DNA of 61,549 nt from Novosphingobium sp. ERN07. Lineage in GTDB: Bacteria; Pseudomonadota; Alphaproteobacteria; Sphingomonadales; Sphingomonadaceae. Within the stretch, counting starts at the first letter, position 1, and each line of letters opens with the position of its first letter. Under the pieces are notes generated by a model, which saw only the letters and a list, made by a program, of their open reading frames with translations, searched no databases and was not told the origin of the DNA. The translations under genes were made by a program, and so were the position numbers. The DNA lies in assembly GCF_012641335.1 (NCBI RefSeq), contig NZ_JABAID010000021.1, positions 1 through 61,549 of the forward strand, given 5' to 3'. Shown piece by piece: positions 1 through 9,073 of the stretch.

Positions 1-35
1 ATAATCTGCGCCTCGGTGAAACGGCTCTTCCTCAT
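1..35 (-). CDS. IS3-family transposase OrfA, N-terminal fragment
   Basis: Eleven codons are visible before the window edge, reading MRKSRFTEAQI. This is the typical beginning of the small helix-turn-helix OrfA protein of many IS3-family elements (KxRFTEEQI-type start). OrfA binds the element ends and is joined to OrfB by frameshifting to make the active transposase. The ATG at 35 has an AAGGAG ribosome site. Nothing can be said about whether the full gene is intact. Confidence 0.7.
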   Translation of the reverse strand, partial: MRKSRFTEAQI

Positions 36-98
36 GCGTCTGCTCCTTACAGTGGCAGACTCTACATCAGAATGAGGGAACTTTCGGGGGGCAGGTCA
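1..98 (-). mobile_element. IS3-family insertion sequence, left end (partial)
   Basis: The first 98 bases read on the minus strand as an insertion-sequence end followed by a transposase start. The outer end starts TGACCTGCCCCCCGAAAG at 98, consistent with the TG...CA termini of IS3-family elements. A good ribosome site (AAGGAG) lies 7 nt before the ATG at 35. The rest of the element is outside the window, so the other terminal repeat and the target duplication cannot be checked. The end sits two bases from the stop codon of the neighbouring ABM gene. The boundary at 98 is inferred from the TG/CA rule. Confidence 0.75.
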
Positions 99-100
99 GC

Positions 101-442
101 CTAACTGAACTGCGCCTGCGGCATCCCGCTTCCGTCATAGACGGGCTGTTTGGCCACAACCTTGTACTTGTCCACCTCCGCGCCGGTCATTCCGGCTTCG
201 ACAAGATAGTTTGCCATGCTGCTGTAGAGTGGCCCCGCCAGATGTGCGGCCAGTGCGCCCACATCTTCCCATTCTTCATAGACCCATACCCGCGAGGGCT
301 TCAGCGGATCAGAATTCCAGACGTAGTGAATGCAGCCATGCTCTTCATAGGTCGGCAGGATGAATTGGGCGCCACCGCGCACCACGTCTGCCGCATCCTT
401 GCCCTCAAAATCGATCCATCCCCACAATGTCACCCGTTCCAC
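101..442 (-). CDS. ABM-domain (YgiN-like) monooxygenase family protein
   Basis: This 113-residue protein has the size and pattern of the antibiotic-biosynthesis-monooxygenase (ABM) dimeric alpha/beta-barrel family. It has an N-terminal strand, the segment EEHGCIHYVW near residues 33-42, and VWVYEEWED around 52-60. The last is the usual (F/Y)EEWxD-like strand of the fold. Such proteins act on quinones or small aromatics without metal or flavin, but the substrate cannot be read here. The start is a GTG at 442 with GGGAGAG about 5 nt upstream. The stop lies two bases from the IS3 end, so the last residues may have been altered by the insertion. It is transcribed alone, downstream of two tRNA genes. 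Confidence 0.75.
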   Translation of the reverse strand: MERVTLWGWIDFEGKDAADVVRGGAQFILPTYEEHGCIHYVWNSDPLKPSRVWVYEEWEDVGALAAHLAGPLYSSMANYLVEAGMTGAEVDKYKVVAKQPVYDGSGMPQAQFS

Positions 443-546
443 GCACGCTCTCCCATGCTGCTTGATGCCGGGACGCTACGCATTCAAAAGTCTGCGTGGA
501 ATTGGTTATTCCATCAGGTAGACTATGGCGAAGCTCGGGTGAGGAG

Positions 547-622
<76 letters not shown>

Positions 623-667
623 GTACCCGGCAAAGGGCCGCTTGGTGGGCGGCGAGGAAAGCGATGG

Positions 668-743
<76 letters not shown>

Positions 744-819
744 ATGCCATCAGGCATTCCCGTTCGGGAGCCGCCCCAATAGCGATTTTATCCGCGCTGC
801 CAAGCCCAAAATTGCAGTT

Positions 820-1938
820 TTACGAAAGGCCTTTCGGTGCGCTGCGGCTCCACCGCTCAACAGCCATGATCGTACCGATGCAGATCATGTTCGTCATCAT
901 CGAGGAACCGCCGTGGCTCATCCACGGCAACGGGATGCCAACCACTGGAGCAAGGCCCATAACCATCATCAGGTTGATGCACATGTAGAAAAAGATCGTC
1001 ATGGTCATCCCGCTGGCCAACAGGCGCGAAAACCGGTCTGGCGCGGCGAGCGAGACTTTCAGCCCCCAGCGGAAAATCAGGCCGAATACGATCAGCACGA
1101 ACAGCCCGCCGAACATACCCCATTCTTCCGCCATCGTTGCAAACACGAAATCGGTGTGCGATTCGGGCAGATAGTTGAGGTGGCTCTGCGAGCCGTTGCC
1201 AAAGCCCTTGCCGATGAGGCCTCCCGATCCGATTGCGATCTTCGATTGCGTGATGTGATAGCCCGATCCCAGCGGATCGTTTTCGGGATCGAGAAACACC
1301 AGGACGCGCTTGCGCTGATAATCGTGCAGGAGCGAAAAGAAGGCGAGGGGAGCAATCACAAGCCCCGCCGCGCCTGCGCCCAAGAACCAGCGGAGTGGCA
1401 GGCCGGCCATGAACATCACCACGACCGCGCCAAAGCTGATGGCAAGACCTGTGCCGAGATCGGGTTGCAACATCACCAGCCCGGCCGGAATGCCAAGCAG
1501 TACGCCCGCTGGGGCAAGTGCGCGCCAGCTTTGCGTTTCGCCAACTGGCAGAACCGAATAGAACCATGCCAGAACCAGCACGATGCCTGGCTTCATCAGC
1601 TCGGAAGGCTGCAGGGTCATGAAGCCGAGGTTAAGCCAGCGCTGGCTGCCGCCGCCGATGCCTCCGATCAGTTCCACCAGCATCAGGAGCACGCAAAGCA
1701 CGGCATAAGCCGGTAGCGCCATCTTGCGGAACAGTTCCTGCGGCAGGCGTGCGATCACCATTGCCATAATAAGGAACACGCAGAACCGCACCACATGCGA
1801 CATGGCCCAGACATCGAACCTGCCACCTGCCGCCGAATCGAGCACTGCCGCTCCGAAGCTGACCAGCGCCATCAGCGGCAACAGCACGCTCCAGGGTTGG
1901 CGCGCAATCGGGGCAGGAACATATGCCCTCGGCATCAT
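820..1938 (-). CDS. rodA: Rod-shape SEDS glycosyltransferase RodA
   Basis: This 372-residue integral membrane protein has about ten predicted spans. SEDS proteins polymerise lipid II into glycan strands during side-wall growth, paired with the transpeptidase PBP2. Family marks include the loop with GGIGGGSQRWLNLG near residues 91-104, LQPSELMKP, LQPDLGTG, the large loop segment LPESHTDFVFATMAEEWG, and the C-terminal PWMSHGGSSMM. The length fits RodA better than FtsW. The ATG overlaps the mrdA stop by four bases, so the two are translationally coupled. It is the last gene of mreB-mreC-mreD-mrdA-rodA. Confidence 0.96.
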   Translation of the reverse strand: MMPRAYVPAPIARQPWSVLLPLMALVSFGAAVLDSAAGGRFDVWAMSHVVRFCVFLIMAMVIARLPQELFRKMALPAYAVLCVLLMLVELIGGIGGGSQRWLNLGFMTLQPSELMKPGIVLVLAWFYSVLPVGETQSWRALAPAGVLLGIPAGLVMLQPDLGTGLAISFGAVVVMFMAGLPLRWFLGAGAAGLVIAPLAFFSLLHDYQRKRVLVFLDPENDPLGSGYHITQSKIAIGSGGLIGKGFGNGSQSHLNYLPESHTDFVFATMAEEWGMFGGLFVLIVFGLIFRWGLKVSLAAPDRFSRLLASGMTMTIFFYMCINLMMVMGLAPVVGIPLPWMSHGGSSMMTNMICIGTIMAVERWSRSAPKGLS

Positions 1939-4010
1939 TGCCCTCCCGTCGGCGCGGCAGCGGAGGGCGATGCAGAAGGCGCAGGTGCGGGAGGTTGAGA
2001 GGGCGCAGGCGCTTCAGGTTCTGGCCGTGGCGATGCAGCATCGGTCTGCGCTGTGGTAGGTTCGCTCGGCTTGCGCCCTTGTTCTACCCGTTCGGTCACT
2101 TCCTCGTCGTCGGGCACGGCCTTGGGGGCAGAAGCACCGTATTTGGCCGCGAAAGTATCGTAGCGTGCCGCCATGCGCTGCTGCACGTTGCCGCCCCACT
2201 GCTTTTCGAACGCGTCGAGGACATCCATCGCCTTTGCCGGATCGAAGATATAGGTCATCACGTCGCGCGCGATAGGATAGGCTGCGCCGGAGCCGCCACC
2301 GTGCTCGATCACCACGGCGCATGCATACTTGGGCTTGTCGAACGGGGCGAAGGCGATGAAATGGCCGTGGTCGCGATATTTCCACTGCCCACTTTTGCCG
2401 TTTGCAATGTTCAAGCCAACGACCTGTGCCGTGCCGGTCTTACCCGCCATCAGAACATCTACCGGCAAGCGCGCTTTGCCCGCCGTGCCTCGTCCGTTGA
2501 CCACCTCGCTCATCGCAGCGTGGATGTAGTCCAGATGATCCTGCCGGAAGCCCATCGGCTTTGGCAACGGCGCGTTCCTGTCTAGCAATAGTCGCGGCAT
2601 TATCTGGCGCCCCGAAGCAATCCTCGATGCCATTACTGCCTGTTGCAGCGGATTTACCAGCATGTACCCTTGCCCAATCGTGGCATTTACCGTGTCATAC
2701 ACGGCCCATTCCTTGCCATATTTTTTGAGCTTCCAGGCAGGATCAGGAACCGTGCCATAGGATTGGCCGGGGTAGGGCATGGGAAACTCCTGCCCAAGGC
2801 CAAGACGGCGTGCCATCGCGGCAATCTTGTCCATCCCGATCTTTTGCGCGAAATGATAGAAATAGACGTCGCACGATTGGTAAATGCCTTTGGCCATGTC
2901 GACAGAGCCGTGGCCGCGGCGGTTCCAGCAGTGGAACACGCGATTGCCTACGCGAAGGCCACCGCCGCATCCGACGCTCTCTGAAGGATCGAGGCCAGCT
3001 TCCAGAAAAGCCATTGCGACCATTGGCTTGACCGTGGACCCCGGCGGATACAGCCCGCGAAGCACTTTGTTGCGCAAGGGCACGTGATCATCTTCAGACA
3101 GCATCTTCCATTCGATGCGCCCGATGCCGTCTGAAAAGCTGTTTGGATCGAAGCTGGGCATCGATGCCATCGCCAGGATATCGCCCGTTTCGCAATCCAT
3201 CACGACCACCGAACCGGATTCCAGCCCGATGCGCCTTGCTGCGTAGTCTTGCAGGCCCGCGTTGATCGTCAACTGGATCGGTTTGCCCGGCACGTCTTCG
3301 CGCGTGCCCAAATCGCGCACGATCCGCCCTGAAGCTGTCGCCTCAACCCGGCGGGCACCGGGAACACCACGCAAGCGCGTTTCGAAGTGCTTTTCCAGCC
3401 CGTCCTTGCCGATCTTGAAGCCGGGCGTGACGAGCAGGGGATTGCGTTCCTTTTCGTAATCCTCAGCCGACGCCGCGCCGACATAGCCTACCATGTGCCC
3501 GACCGAGGCACCAAAGGGGTAGAAGCGCGAAAAGCCTTGCTGTGGGATGACGCCTGGCAGTTCTGGCAGGCGGACCGAAACTGCCGCGAACTTTTCCCAA
3601 TCTAGGCTGGCTGCCACTTCGACAGGTTGGAAGCCGCGCGCCTTGTCCAGCTTGTCACGAATGTCGCGCACTTTGTCAGGCGGCAGCGAAAGCAGGCCCG
3701 CGAGCGTTTGCATCGTCCTGTCTGGGTCAACCACCCGGTCGGGAATGAGATCGACGCGGAAGTCGGCGCGGTTGGAAGCAAGCGCCTTGCCAAATCGATC
3801 CAGCACCCATCCCCGGCGCGGCGGGATCAGCGTGAGGTTGACACGGTTGCTTTCCGATGCGGCCTGATACTTCTCGTTTTGCGCGACGGCCAGATAGCCC
3901 AATCGCGCTGCCAGCAGGGTTCCGACACCCGCCTGAAGCGAGCCTAGCACGAAGGTCCGCCGTTCGAACCGGTTGCTGAGAATGGCCGACGTTATCGGCA
4001 GCTTTGCCAT
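1935..4010 (-). CDS. mrdA: Penicillin-binding protein 2 (elongasome transpeptidase)
   Basis: A 691-residue class B PBP that cross-links peptidoglycan with RodA during elongation. A membrane anchor lies near residues 19-43, followed by the PBP dimerisation domain and then the transpeptidase domain. The three active-site motifs are visible: S325-T-V-K328, S379-C-D381 (SxN-type) and K524-T-G526. The last ~65 residues form a Pro/Ala-rich tail that is probably disordered. mreD ends 5 nt upstream and rodA overlaps the stop, so it is mid-operon. The start MAKLPITSAI gives a short basic N-terminus before the anchor. Confidence 0.96.
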   Translation of the reverse strand: MAKLPITSAILSNRFERRTFVLGSLQAGVGTLLAARLGYLAVAQNEKYQAASESNRVNLTLIPPRRGWVLDRFGKALASNRADFRVDLIPDRVVDPDRTMQTLAGLLSLPPDKVRDIRDKLDKARGFQPVEVAASLDWEKFAAVSVRLPELPGVIPQQGFSRFYPFGASVGHMVGYVGAASAEDYEKERNPLLVTPGFKIGKDGLEKHFETRLRGVPGARRVEATASGRIVRDLGTREDVPGKPIQLTINAGLQDYAARRIGLESGSVVVMDCETGDILAMASMPSFDPNSFSDGIGRIEWKMLSEDDHVPLRNKVLRGLYPPGSTVKPMVAMAFLEAGLDPSESVGCGGGLRVGNRVFHCWNRRGHGSVDMAKGIYQSCDVYFYHFAQKIGMDKIAAMARRLGLGQEFPMPYPGQSYGTVPDPAWKLKKYGKEWAVYDTVNATIGQGYMLVNPLQQAVMASRIASGRQIMPRLLLDRNAPLPKPMGFRQDHLDYIHAAMSEVVNGRGTAGKARLPVDVLMAGKTGTAQVVGLNIANGKSGQWKYRDHGHFIAFAPFDKPKYACAVVIEHGGGSGAAYPIARDVMTYIFDPAKAMDVLDAFEKQWGGNVQQRMAARYDTFAAKYGASAPKAVPDDEEVTERVEQGRKPSEPTTAQTDAASPRPEPEAPAPSQPPAPAPSASPSAAAPTGGQ

Positions 4011-4015
4011 TGCGG

Positions 4016-4570
4016 TCAGAGCCTTTTCAGCGGGAGGAGGCGTATCCGATCAAGCAGTGCCACAATGCTGGTGACCGCTGGATATAGCGCAAGCGAAAGT
4101 AACAATTGCGGGCCGATGACCAGTGGCAAGGGATAGCCCGTTGCAAGGCCCGACAATATTGCACAAAGCACCAGATAGATTGTGATAAGCCCACTAGCCG
4201 CGAGCCAGTCCTGCACGAAACCTCGCCACAGAAACCGTTCGTCGATCACTTCCATTGCGAGCATGGTGGCAGACCACAGCACTATCCCTGATCCAAAGGT
4301 TTGACCGGAATAGAGATCGTCAAAAAAGCCCAATGGCAGTCCTGCCCACAACGGCAATATGCCGGGCCGCATGGTGCGCCATGCCAGCAGCATCATGTAG
4401 GCTAGAGGCGGAAGCACCGGTGCCGATGCGATGACGGGCGAAAAGCTGGCCATCGATGCCAACATGATGGTGATCCACGGCAAGCCAAAGGCAAGTGCAG
4501 GCAAAGGTGCGCGGTTGATGCGTTTGCGCACCAGCTCTTCGGGCGATGCCACGAATCGGTCAAAAATCAC
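4016..4570 (-). CDS. mreD: Rod shape-determining membrane protein MreD
   Basis: A 184-residue hydrophobic protein with about five spans and the short FDDLYSGQTFGSG segment near residues 83-95, typical of MreD (GLxxDLxSGxxLG-like). It is a membrane partner of MreC and the elongasome. The family is poorly conserved, so the call leans on position between mreC and mrdA. The ATG at 4570 overlaps the mreC stop by four bases. Confidence 0.9.
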   Translation of the reverse strand: MIFDRFVASPEELVRKRINRAPLPALAFGLPWITIMLASMASFSPVIASAPVLPPLAYMMLLAWRTMRPGILPLWAGLPLGFFDDLYSGQTFGSGIVLWSATMLAMEVIDERFLWRGFVQDWLAASGLITIYLVLCAILSGLATGYPLPLVIGPQLLLSLALYPAVTSIVALLDRIRLLPLKRL

Positions 4571-5472
4571 GGCTCTTCCGCCGCAGTCTTCGCGCCTTCC
4601 TCTATCATGCGTTCAAGATCCGCTCGCGCTTGTGCGCTGAAAGCCTGTTCGACAACGACATAGACATTATCGGCAGGGTCGGCAGAAAGGTGTCCGGTTG
4701 CACCATCACGATGCGGCGTTGTCGCCACGGCTACGGGAATGCCTGGTGGATAGAGACCGCCCGACCCGGATGTCACGAAGACATCCCCCTTTTTGAGCGG
4801 ATTGACGCCCATGTTGATGAGACGGATATCGATCCGACCATCCGATGCGCCCTGCACGAAGGCAGAAAGCCCGTCGCTGGCGCGCCGCACGGGCACCACG
4901 TTATCGGGATCGGTGACCAGCAGGACACGAGCGGTGCGTGGCCCAGCTTCGATTACCCGTCCGATCAATCCGCCTGCTGCGCGGACAGGTTGGCCTGGAA
5001 CGATGCCATGCGTGCTACCGGCATCGATCACTGCATAGCGGCGCGTGCTTGATCCGGTGGACCCGATGAGATGGGCGGTCGCCACGGGCTTGCGTGCTGG
5101 ATCGATGATCCCAAGCAAGGCCTTGAGGCGGCGATTTTCGTCCTCCAGCGCCTGCATCGACACAGCATTTGCGCGCGCTGCCTCCACCTCGCGGCGGAGT
5201 TCGGCATTCTGTTGACCAGCCTTGAAGTAAGCGCCGATAGCAGCAAACACGCCTTGGCCGGCAAAGCGGCTTTCGGCACCGGCACGACCCACCGGCCTTG
5301 CTAATTCGGCTGCGGCACTTCGGGCGAACGAAAAGGCATCTGGATTGATCAGCGATACTGCAAGCACGGCAAGACCAGCCACGACGCCAAGAATGGCGAT
5401 CACGTAGCCGGTGAAAATCCCGTACTGCGCCCTGCGCGAATAGCCCGGGCGCCGGTCCCGCGACCGCGCCAT
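4567..5472 (-). CDS. mreC: Rod shape-determining protein MreC
   Basis: A 301-residue bitopic protein. A basic N-terminus (RSRDRRPGYSRRAQ) precedes one membrane span at about residues 20-42, then a coiled coil around 75-115 (heptads in ELRREVEAARANA and EDENRRLKALLG), then the beta-rich periplasmic MreC domain with the DAGSTHGIVPGQPV segment. MreC is a periplasmic scaffold linking MreB to PBP2-RodA. It starts 63 nt after mreB ends and overlaps mreD by four bases. Confidence 0.95.
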   Translation of the reverse strand: MARSRDRRPGYSRRAQYGIFTGYVIAILGVVAGLAVLAVSLINPDAFSFARSAAAELARPVGRAGAESRFAGQGVFAAIGAYFKAGQQNAELRREVEAARANAVSMQALEDENRRLKALLGIIDPARKPVATAHLIGSTGSSTRRYAVIDAGSTHGIVPGQPVRAAGGLIGRVIEAGPRTARVLLVTDPDNVVPVRRASDGLSAFVQGASDGRIDIRLINMGVNPLKKGDVFVTSGSGGLYPPGIPVAVATTPHRDGATGHLSADPADNVYVVVEQAFSAQARADLERMIEEGAKTAAEEP

Positions 5473-5535
5473 TCGTTTACCCTTTCAATCCGGCACGATT
5501 GGCTGTGCCGCGATGCAACAAGTACCCGAACTGCA

Positions 5536-6582
5536 TCATGCAGTCATCAGAACACCGCGATAGATCGGGTCTTCCATTGCCCGCCCGGTGCCGAGAGCCA
5601 CGCACGACAGAGGATCTTCAGCTACGCTTACGGGCAGGCCGGTTTCCTCGCGCAGGTGCTCGTCCAGACCACGGATCAGCGCGCCACCGCCCGTCAGAAC
5701 AATGCCCTGATCAACGATGTCGGCGGCGAGTTCCGGCGCGGTGTTTTCGAGCGCGATACGCACGCCTTCTACAATGGCACCGATCGGTTCGGAAAGCGCT
5801 TCGGCAATGTTCGCCTGCGTGATGGTGATTTCCTTCGGCACGCCGTTCACCAGATCACGACCCTTGATGTGGATCGTTTCACCAATACCGTCCGCCGGGG
5901 CGGTGGCGATGCCGTAGTCCTTCTTGATACGCTCTGCCGTGGCTTCGCCGATCAGAAGGTTGTGATGGCGGCGCACGTAGGAAACGATTGCTTCATCCAT
6001 CTTGTCTCCGCCAACGCGGACCGAGGTGGTATAGGCAAGGCCGCGCAGCGACAGCACGGCAACTTCGGTGGTGCCGCCACCGATATCGACCACCATCGAG
6101 CCGACTGGCTCGGTTACGGGCATGTCTGCGCCGATTGCCGCAGCCATCGGTTCAAGAATGAGAAATACCTGGCTGGCTCCGGCGTTGCTCGCAGCGTCAC
6201 GGATTGCGCGGCGTTCGACCGATGTCGAGCCAGAGGGAACGCAGATGACGATTTCAGGATAGCGCAGCAGACTTTTCGAGCCGTTCACCTTCTGGATGAA
6301 GTGCTTGATCATGGCCTCTGCCACTTCGATGTCGGCAATAACGCCGTCACGCAATGGGCGGATCGCCTCGATTGTGTCGGGCGTCTTGCCCATCATCATC
6401 TTTGCATCGTCGCCCACGGCCTTGACCTTCTTGATGCCGTTCAGCGTTTCGATCGCGACGACCGACGGTTCGTTCAGAACGATGCCGCGATCCTGCACGT
6501 AGACCAGCGTATTCGCCGTGCCGAGATCGATCGCGATGTTCTGCGAACCAAACTTGAAGAATCGGGAAAAGATCGATGCCAT
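5536..6582 (-). CDS. mreB: Actin-like rod-shape protein MreB
   Basis: A 348-residue bacterial actin that organises lateral-wall synthesis at the inner membrane. The N-terminus MASIFSRFFKFGSQNIAIDL is the family start, with an amphipathic membrane-binding segment. Nucleotide-binding segments are present: DLGTANTLVY, DIGGGTTEVAVL and LTGGGALIRG. The reading frame stays open further upstream to 6999, but that part overlaps mutL antisense and has no family similarity, so the ATG at 6582 was chosen. It is first in the mre-mrd operon, divergent from mutL across a 183-bp promoter region. Confidence 0.97.
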   Translation of the reverse strand: MASIFSRFFKFGSQNIAIDLGTANTLVYVQDRGIVLNEPSVVAIETLNGIKKVKAVGDDAKMMMGKTPDTIEAIRPLRDGVIADIEVAEAMIKHFIQKVNGSKSLLRYPEIVICVPSGSTSVERRAIRDAASNAGASQVFLILEPMAAAIGADMPVTEPVGSMVVDIGGGTTEVAVLSLRGLAYTTSVRVGGDKMDEAIVSYVRRHHNLLIGEATAERIKKDYGIATAPADGIGETIHIKGRDLVNGVPKEITITQANIAEALSEPIGAIVEGVRIALENTAPELAADIVDQGIVLTGGGALIRGLDEHLREETGLPVSVAEDPLSCVALGTGRAMEDPIYRGVLMTA

Positions 6583-6765
6583 CAGGAAATCCGTGAAAAT
6601 CTGCGGTTTGGCGCACGGGCACGCGCCAGACCCCTCGAATGTAAGCGCCCGGGAAGGCGGCTTCCTAGCAGGCGATTCGTGCAAAGGACATGGGTTTGTG
6701 CCGGTTTGGTTGGATAACTTCACCGCTTTGTCTCGAAATACATCGGCTTCGGCGCTAGGCCTGAA

Positions 6766-8574
6766 ATGGCCATGCGAGTCATCCGCCGTCTTCCCGAAAC
6801 GCTCATCAACCGCATTGCTGCGGGCGAAGTGGTCGAACGCCCGGCAAGCGCGCTGAAAGAGCTTGTCGAAAACGCTATCGATGCGGGCGCAGACCATGTC
6901 CATGTTCGCCTTTCGGAAGGCGGCCTCGCCATGATCGAGGTGACCGATGACGGCTGTGGGATGCGCCCGGACGAGATCGAACTGGCGCTGGAGCGTCACG
7001 CTACGTCAAAGCTGCCCGACGAAGCGATCGAATTGGTCGAAACACTGGGCTTCCGGGGCGAAGCGCTACCCTCGATTGCCTCTGTTGCCCGTGTCACCAT
7101 CGAATCCCGTCCGCATGGCGCGCCCGATGGCTGGAAGCGGGTGGTGGATAATGGCGCGCTTGCGGCAGAAGGCCCTGCCGCCCTTTCACCCGGAACGCGG
7201 GTCAGAGTAGAACACCTGTTCGAGAAGATTCCCGCCCGCCGCAAGTTTCTGCGCAGCCCACGCTCGGAATGGGCGGCTGCCTCCGATGTGGTGCGCCGCC
7301 TTGCGATGGCGCGCCCGGATATCGGCTTCACGCTTGAACACGATGGCCGGCGCGCGCTGAAGGTGATGGGGGGCGAGACGCTGGAAGTGCGCGTGGCGCA
7401 GCTCGTCGCGCGCGAACTGGCGGGCAATTCTGTAGAAGTTGATCTTGTGCGAGGCGACTATCACCTGAGCGGTGTTGCGGGCCTTCCGACCTACAATCGC
7501 GGCGTGGCAGATCATCAGTATCTGTTCGTCAACGGGCGACCGGTGAAGGACCGCTTGCTGATCGGCGCCGTGCGCGGTGCCTATGCAGACATGCTGGCGC
7601 GCGATCGCCACGCGGTGCTGGCGTTGTTCCTGCAAGTTCCGGCGAGCGAGGTTGACGTCAACGTTCACCCTGCCAAATCCGAAGTCCGTTTTCGTGATCC
7701 GGCACTGGTGCGCGGCATGGTGGTGTCGGGTTTGCGTCATGCGCTTGCCAGCGGAGATCAGCGCAGTGCGCAGGCACCATCGGCCAGCGCGATGGCGGCG
7801 TGGCAGGCCGAACCGATTGCTCCTCTGCCGTCCGCAACTGTGACACAGGGCAACATTTTCAGCCAGCAATGGCATCCCGAACAGCGTGTGTCGGAAGTGG
7901 GCGTCGCCTGGCGTGGCTATGAACAATCCATCATGGCTCCACCGTCCGCCCGTGCCGAGGTTGCGACGGAGCCTGTCGTCGAAGCTGCGCGCCATCCGCT
8001 CGGTGTTGCGCGCGGACAGGTTTCCAATACCTATATCGTTGCCGAAGCTGAGGACGGCCTTGTTATTGTCGATCAACACGCCGCGCACGAACGTTTGGTA
8101 CTGGAACGCTTGCGCGCGGCCGGGGCAGGGCAGGGCACGGCACCATCGCAAGCCCTGTTGATTCCCGAAGTGGTCGAACTTGAAGAGACGGCGTGCGACA
8201 GGCTTGAGGAATCGGCTGGTAAGCTTGCTGAATTCGGCCTTATGCTGGAGCGGTTTGGCACCAACGCGGTACTCGTCCGGGCTATTCCCGCCGCCCTTGT
8301 CAAAGGCGATCCGGCCAAGTTGGTGGCAGATGTTGCGGACGATCTTGCCCAAAACGGCGATGCGTTGTTGCTTGGTGAAAAGCTCGATCTGGTGCTTGCC
8401 ACGATGGCCTGTCACGGATCGGTTCGCGCCGGCCGAACGCTTTCGGTTGCAGAGATGAACGCGCTGCTGCGTGAAATGGAGGTTACGCCCCGTTCTGGCC
8501 AGTGCAACCACGGCCGCCCGACGTGGGTGAAGCTTGCGCATGGCGATATAGAGAAACTGTTCGGGAGAAAGTGA
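6766..8574 (+). CDS. mutL: DNA mismatch repair protein MutL
   Basis: A 602-residue GHKL ATPase that links mismatch recognition by MutS to strand removal. The ATPase domain shows ENAIDAGAD, DDGCGM and GFRGEALPSIASVA, and the NVHPAKSEVRF segment closes it. A variable Pro/Ala linker around residues 325-410 follows. The C-terminal dimer domain carries DQHAAHERLVLE, matching the DQHA(x)2E(x)4E endonuclease motif, plus ACHGS and CNHGRP. So this is the nicking type of MutL found in bacteria without MutH. The ATG at 6766 is favoured by IRRLPETLINRIAAGEVVER beginning four residues in. A second ATG lies two codons later. Confidence 0.97.
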   Translation: MAMRVIRRLPETLINRIAAGEVVERPASALKELVENAIDAGADHVHVRLSEGGLAMIEVTDDGCGMRPDEIELALERHATSKLPDEAIELVETLGFRGEALPSIASVARVTIESRPHGAPDGWKRVVDNGALAAEGPAALSPGTRVRVEHLFEKIPARRKFLRSPRSEWAAASDVVRRLAMARPDIGFTLEHDGRRALKVMGGETLEVRVAQLVARELAGNSVEVDLVRGDYHLSGVAGLPTYNRGVADHQYLFVNGRPVKDRLLIGAVRGAYADMLARDRHAVLALFLQVPASEVDVNVHPAKSEVRFRDPALVRGMVVSGLRHALASGDQRSAQAPSASAMAAWQAEPIAPLPSATVTQGNIFSQQWHPEQRVSEVGVAWRGYEQSIMAPPSARAEVATEPVVEAARHPLGVARGQVSNTYIVAEAEDGLVIVDQHAAHERLVLERLRAAGAGQGTAPSQALLIPEVVELEETACDRLEESAGKLAEFGLMLERFGTNAVLVRAIPAALVKGDPAKLVADVADDLAQNGDALLLGEKLDLVLATMACHGSVRAGRTLSVAEMNALLREMEVTPRSGQCNHGRPTWVKLAHGDIEKLFGRK

Positions 8575-8575
8575 T

Positions 8576-9073
8576 ATGTCAGGTCTGGTGCGCATCTCGC
8601 TTATGTCGCTCGCGTTTGCCGGTCTTGTTGCCTGCTCCGAAAAAGAGCCAACCGATGCCGAGGCTATTGCGGCAGTCGAAAAGGCGCAGGATGGCAAGCC
8701 GCCGGTGAAGAAGATTGCGCCGCAGGCCATTCTCTATCCCGATATTTCCAAAAACAAACTTCACGGCACGGGCTGTGCCTTTGTGGCTGATGGCGGTGGC
8801 ATTGGTCCGGTGCTTCTCGCGCAGGACACGCGGGGCGTGCTGAAAATCAACGGAAACCTGCAGATCCTCGCGCCTGATGCAGGATCAGCAAAGCTGCCGA
8901 AAGGAAGCTGGTCACGCTACACCGGCAAGGAGTTCGCTCTGACGCTGACGGCGACAGGCCCGATCGAAGCCGTGGGCACCAACGAGCATTTCGATGGTAA
9001 GCTGGTCGTCACCGATGCGTTTGAACGGCCGGTTTATGATGCGAACGGCGACGTGCAGTGCAAGGCGATCTGA
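8576..9073 (+). CDS. Putative lipoprotein, unknown function
   Basis: A 165-residue protein that starts one base after the mutL stop and is probably co-transcribed with it. It has a lipoprotein signal: hydrophobic ISLMSLAFAGLVA, then Cys20 in the lipobox LVAC. The next residue is Ser, which favours export to the outer membrane. The mature part has a short acidic linker and then a beta-rich region with several Gly-turns and one Cys pair candidate (GTGCAFVADGG and DVQCKAI). The family is not recognised. It is common in alphaproteobacteria for such small lipoproteins to trail housekeeping genes, and no link to mismatch repair is implied. Confidence 0.8.
   Translation: MSGLVRISLMSLAFAGLVACSEKEPTDAEAIAAVEKAQDGKPPVKKIAPQAILYPDISKNKLHGTGCAFVADGGGIGPVLLAQDTRGVLKINGNLQILAPDAGSAKLPKGSWSRYTGKEFALTLTATGPIEAVGTNEHFDGKLVVTDAFERPVYDANGDVQCKAI

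Noticed and set aside
822..836. Palindrome CGAAAGGCCTTTCG at the rodA stop, as a terminator
   Set aside because: It has no loop, so it cannot form a stable RNA hairpin in that form; the downstream run is only weakly T-rich.
6583..6999. N-terminal extension of mreB by 139 codons
   Set aside because: It overlaps mutL antisense, has no MreB family similarity and would break the usual MASIFSRFF start.
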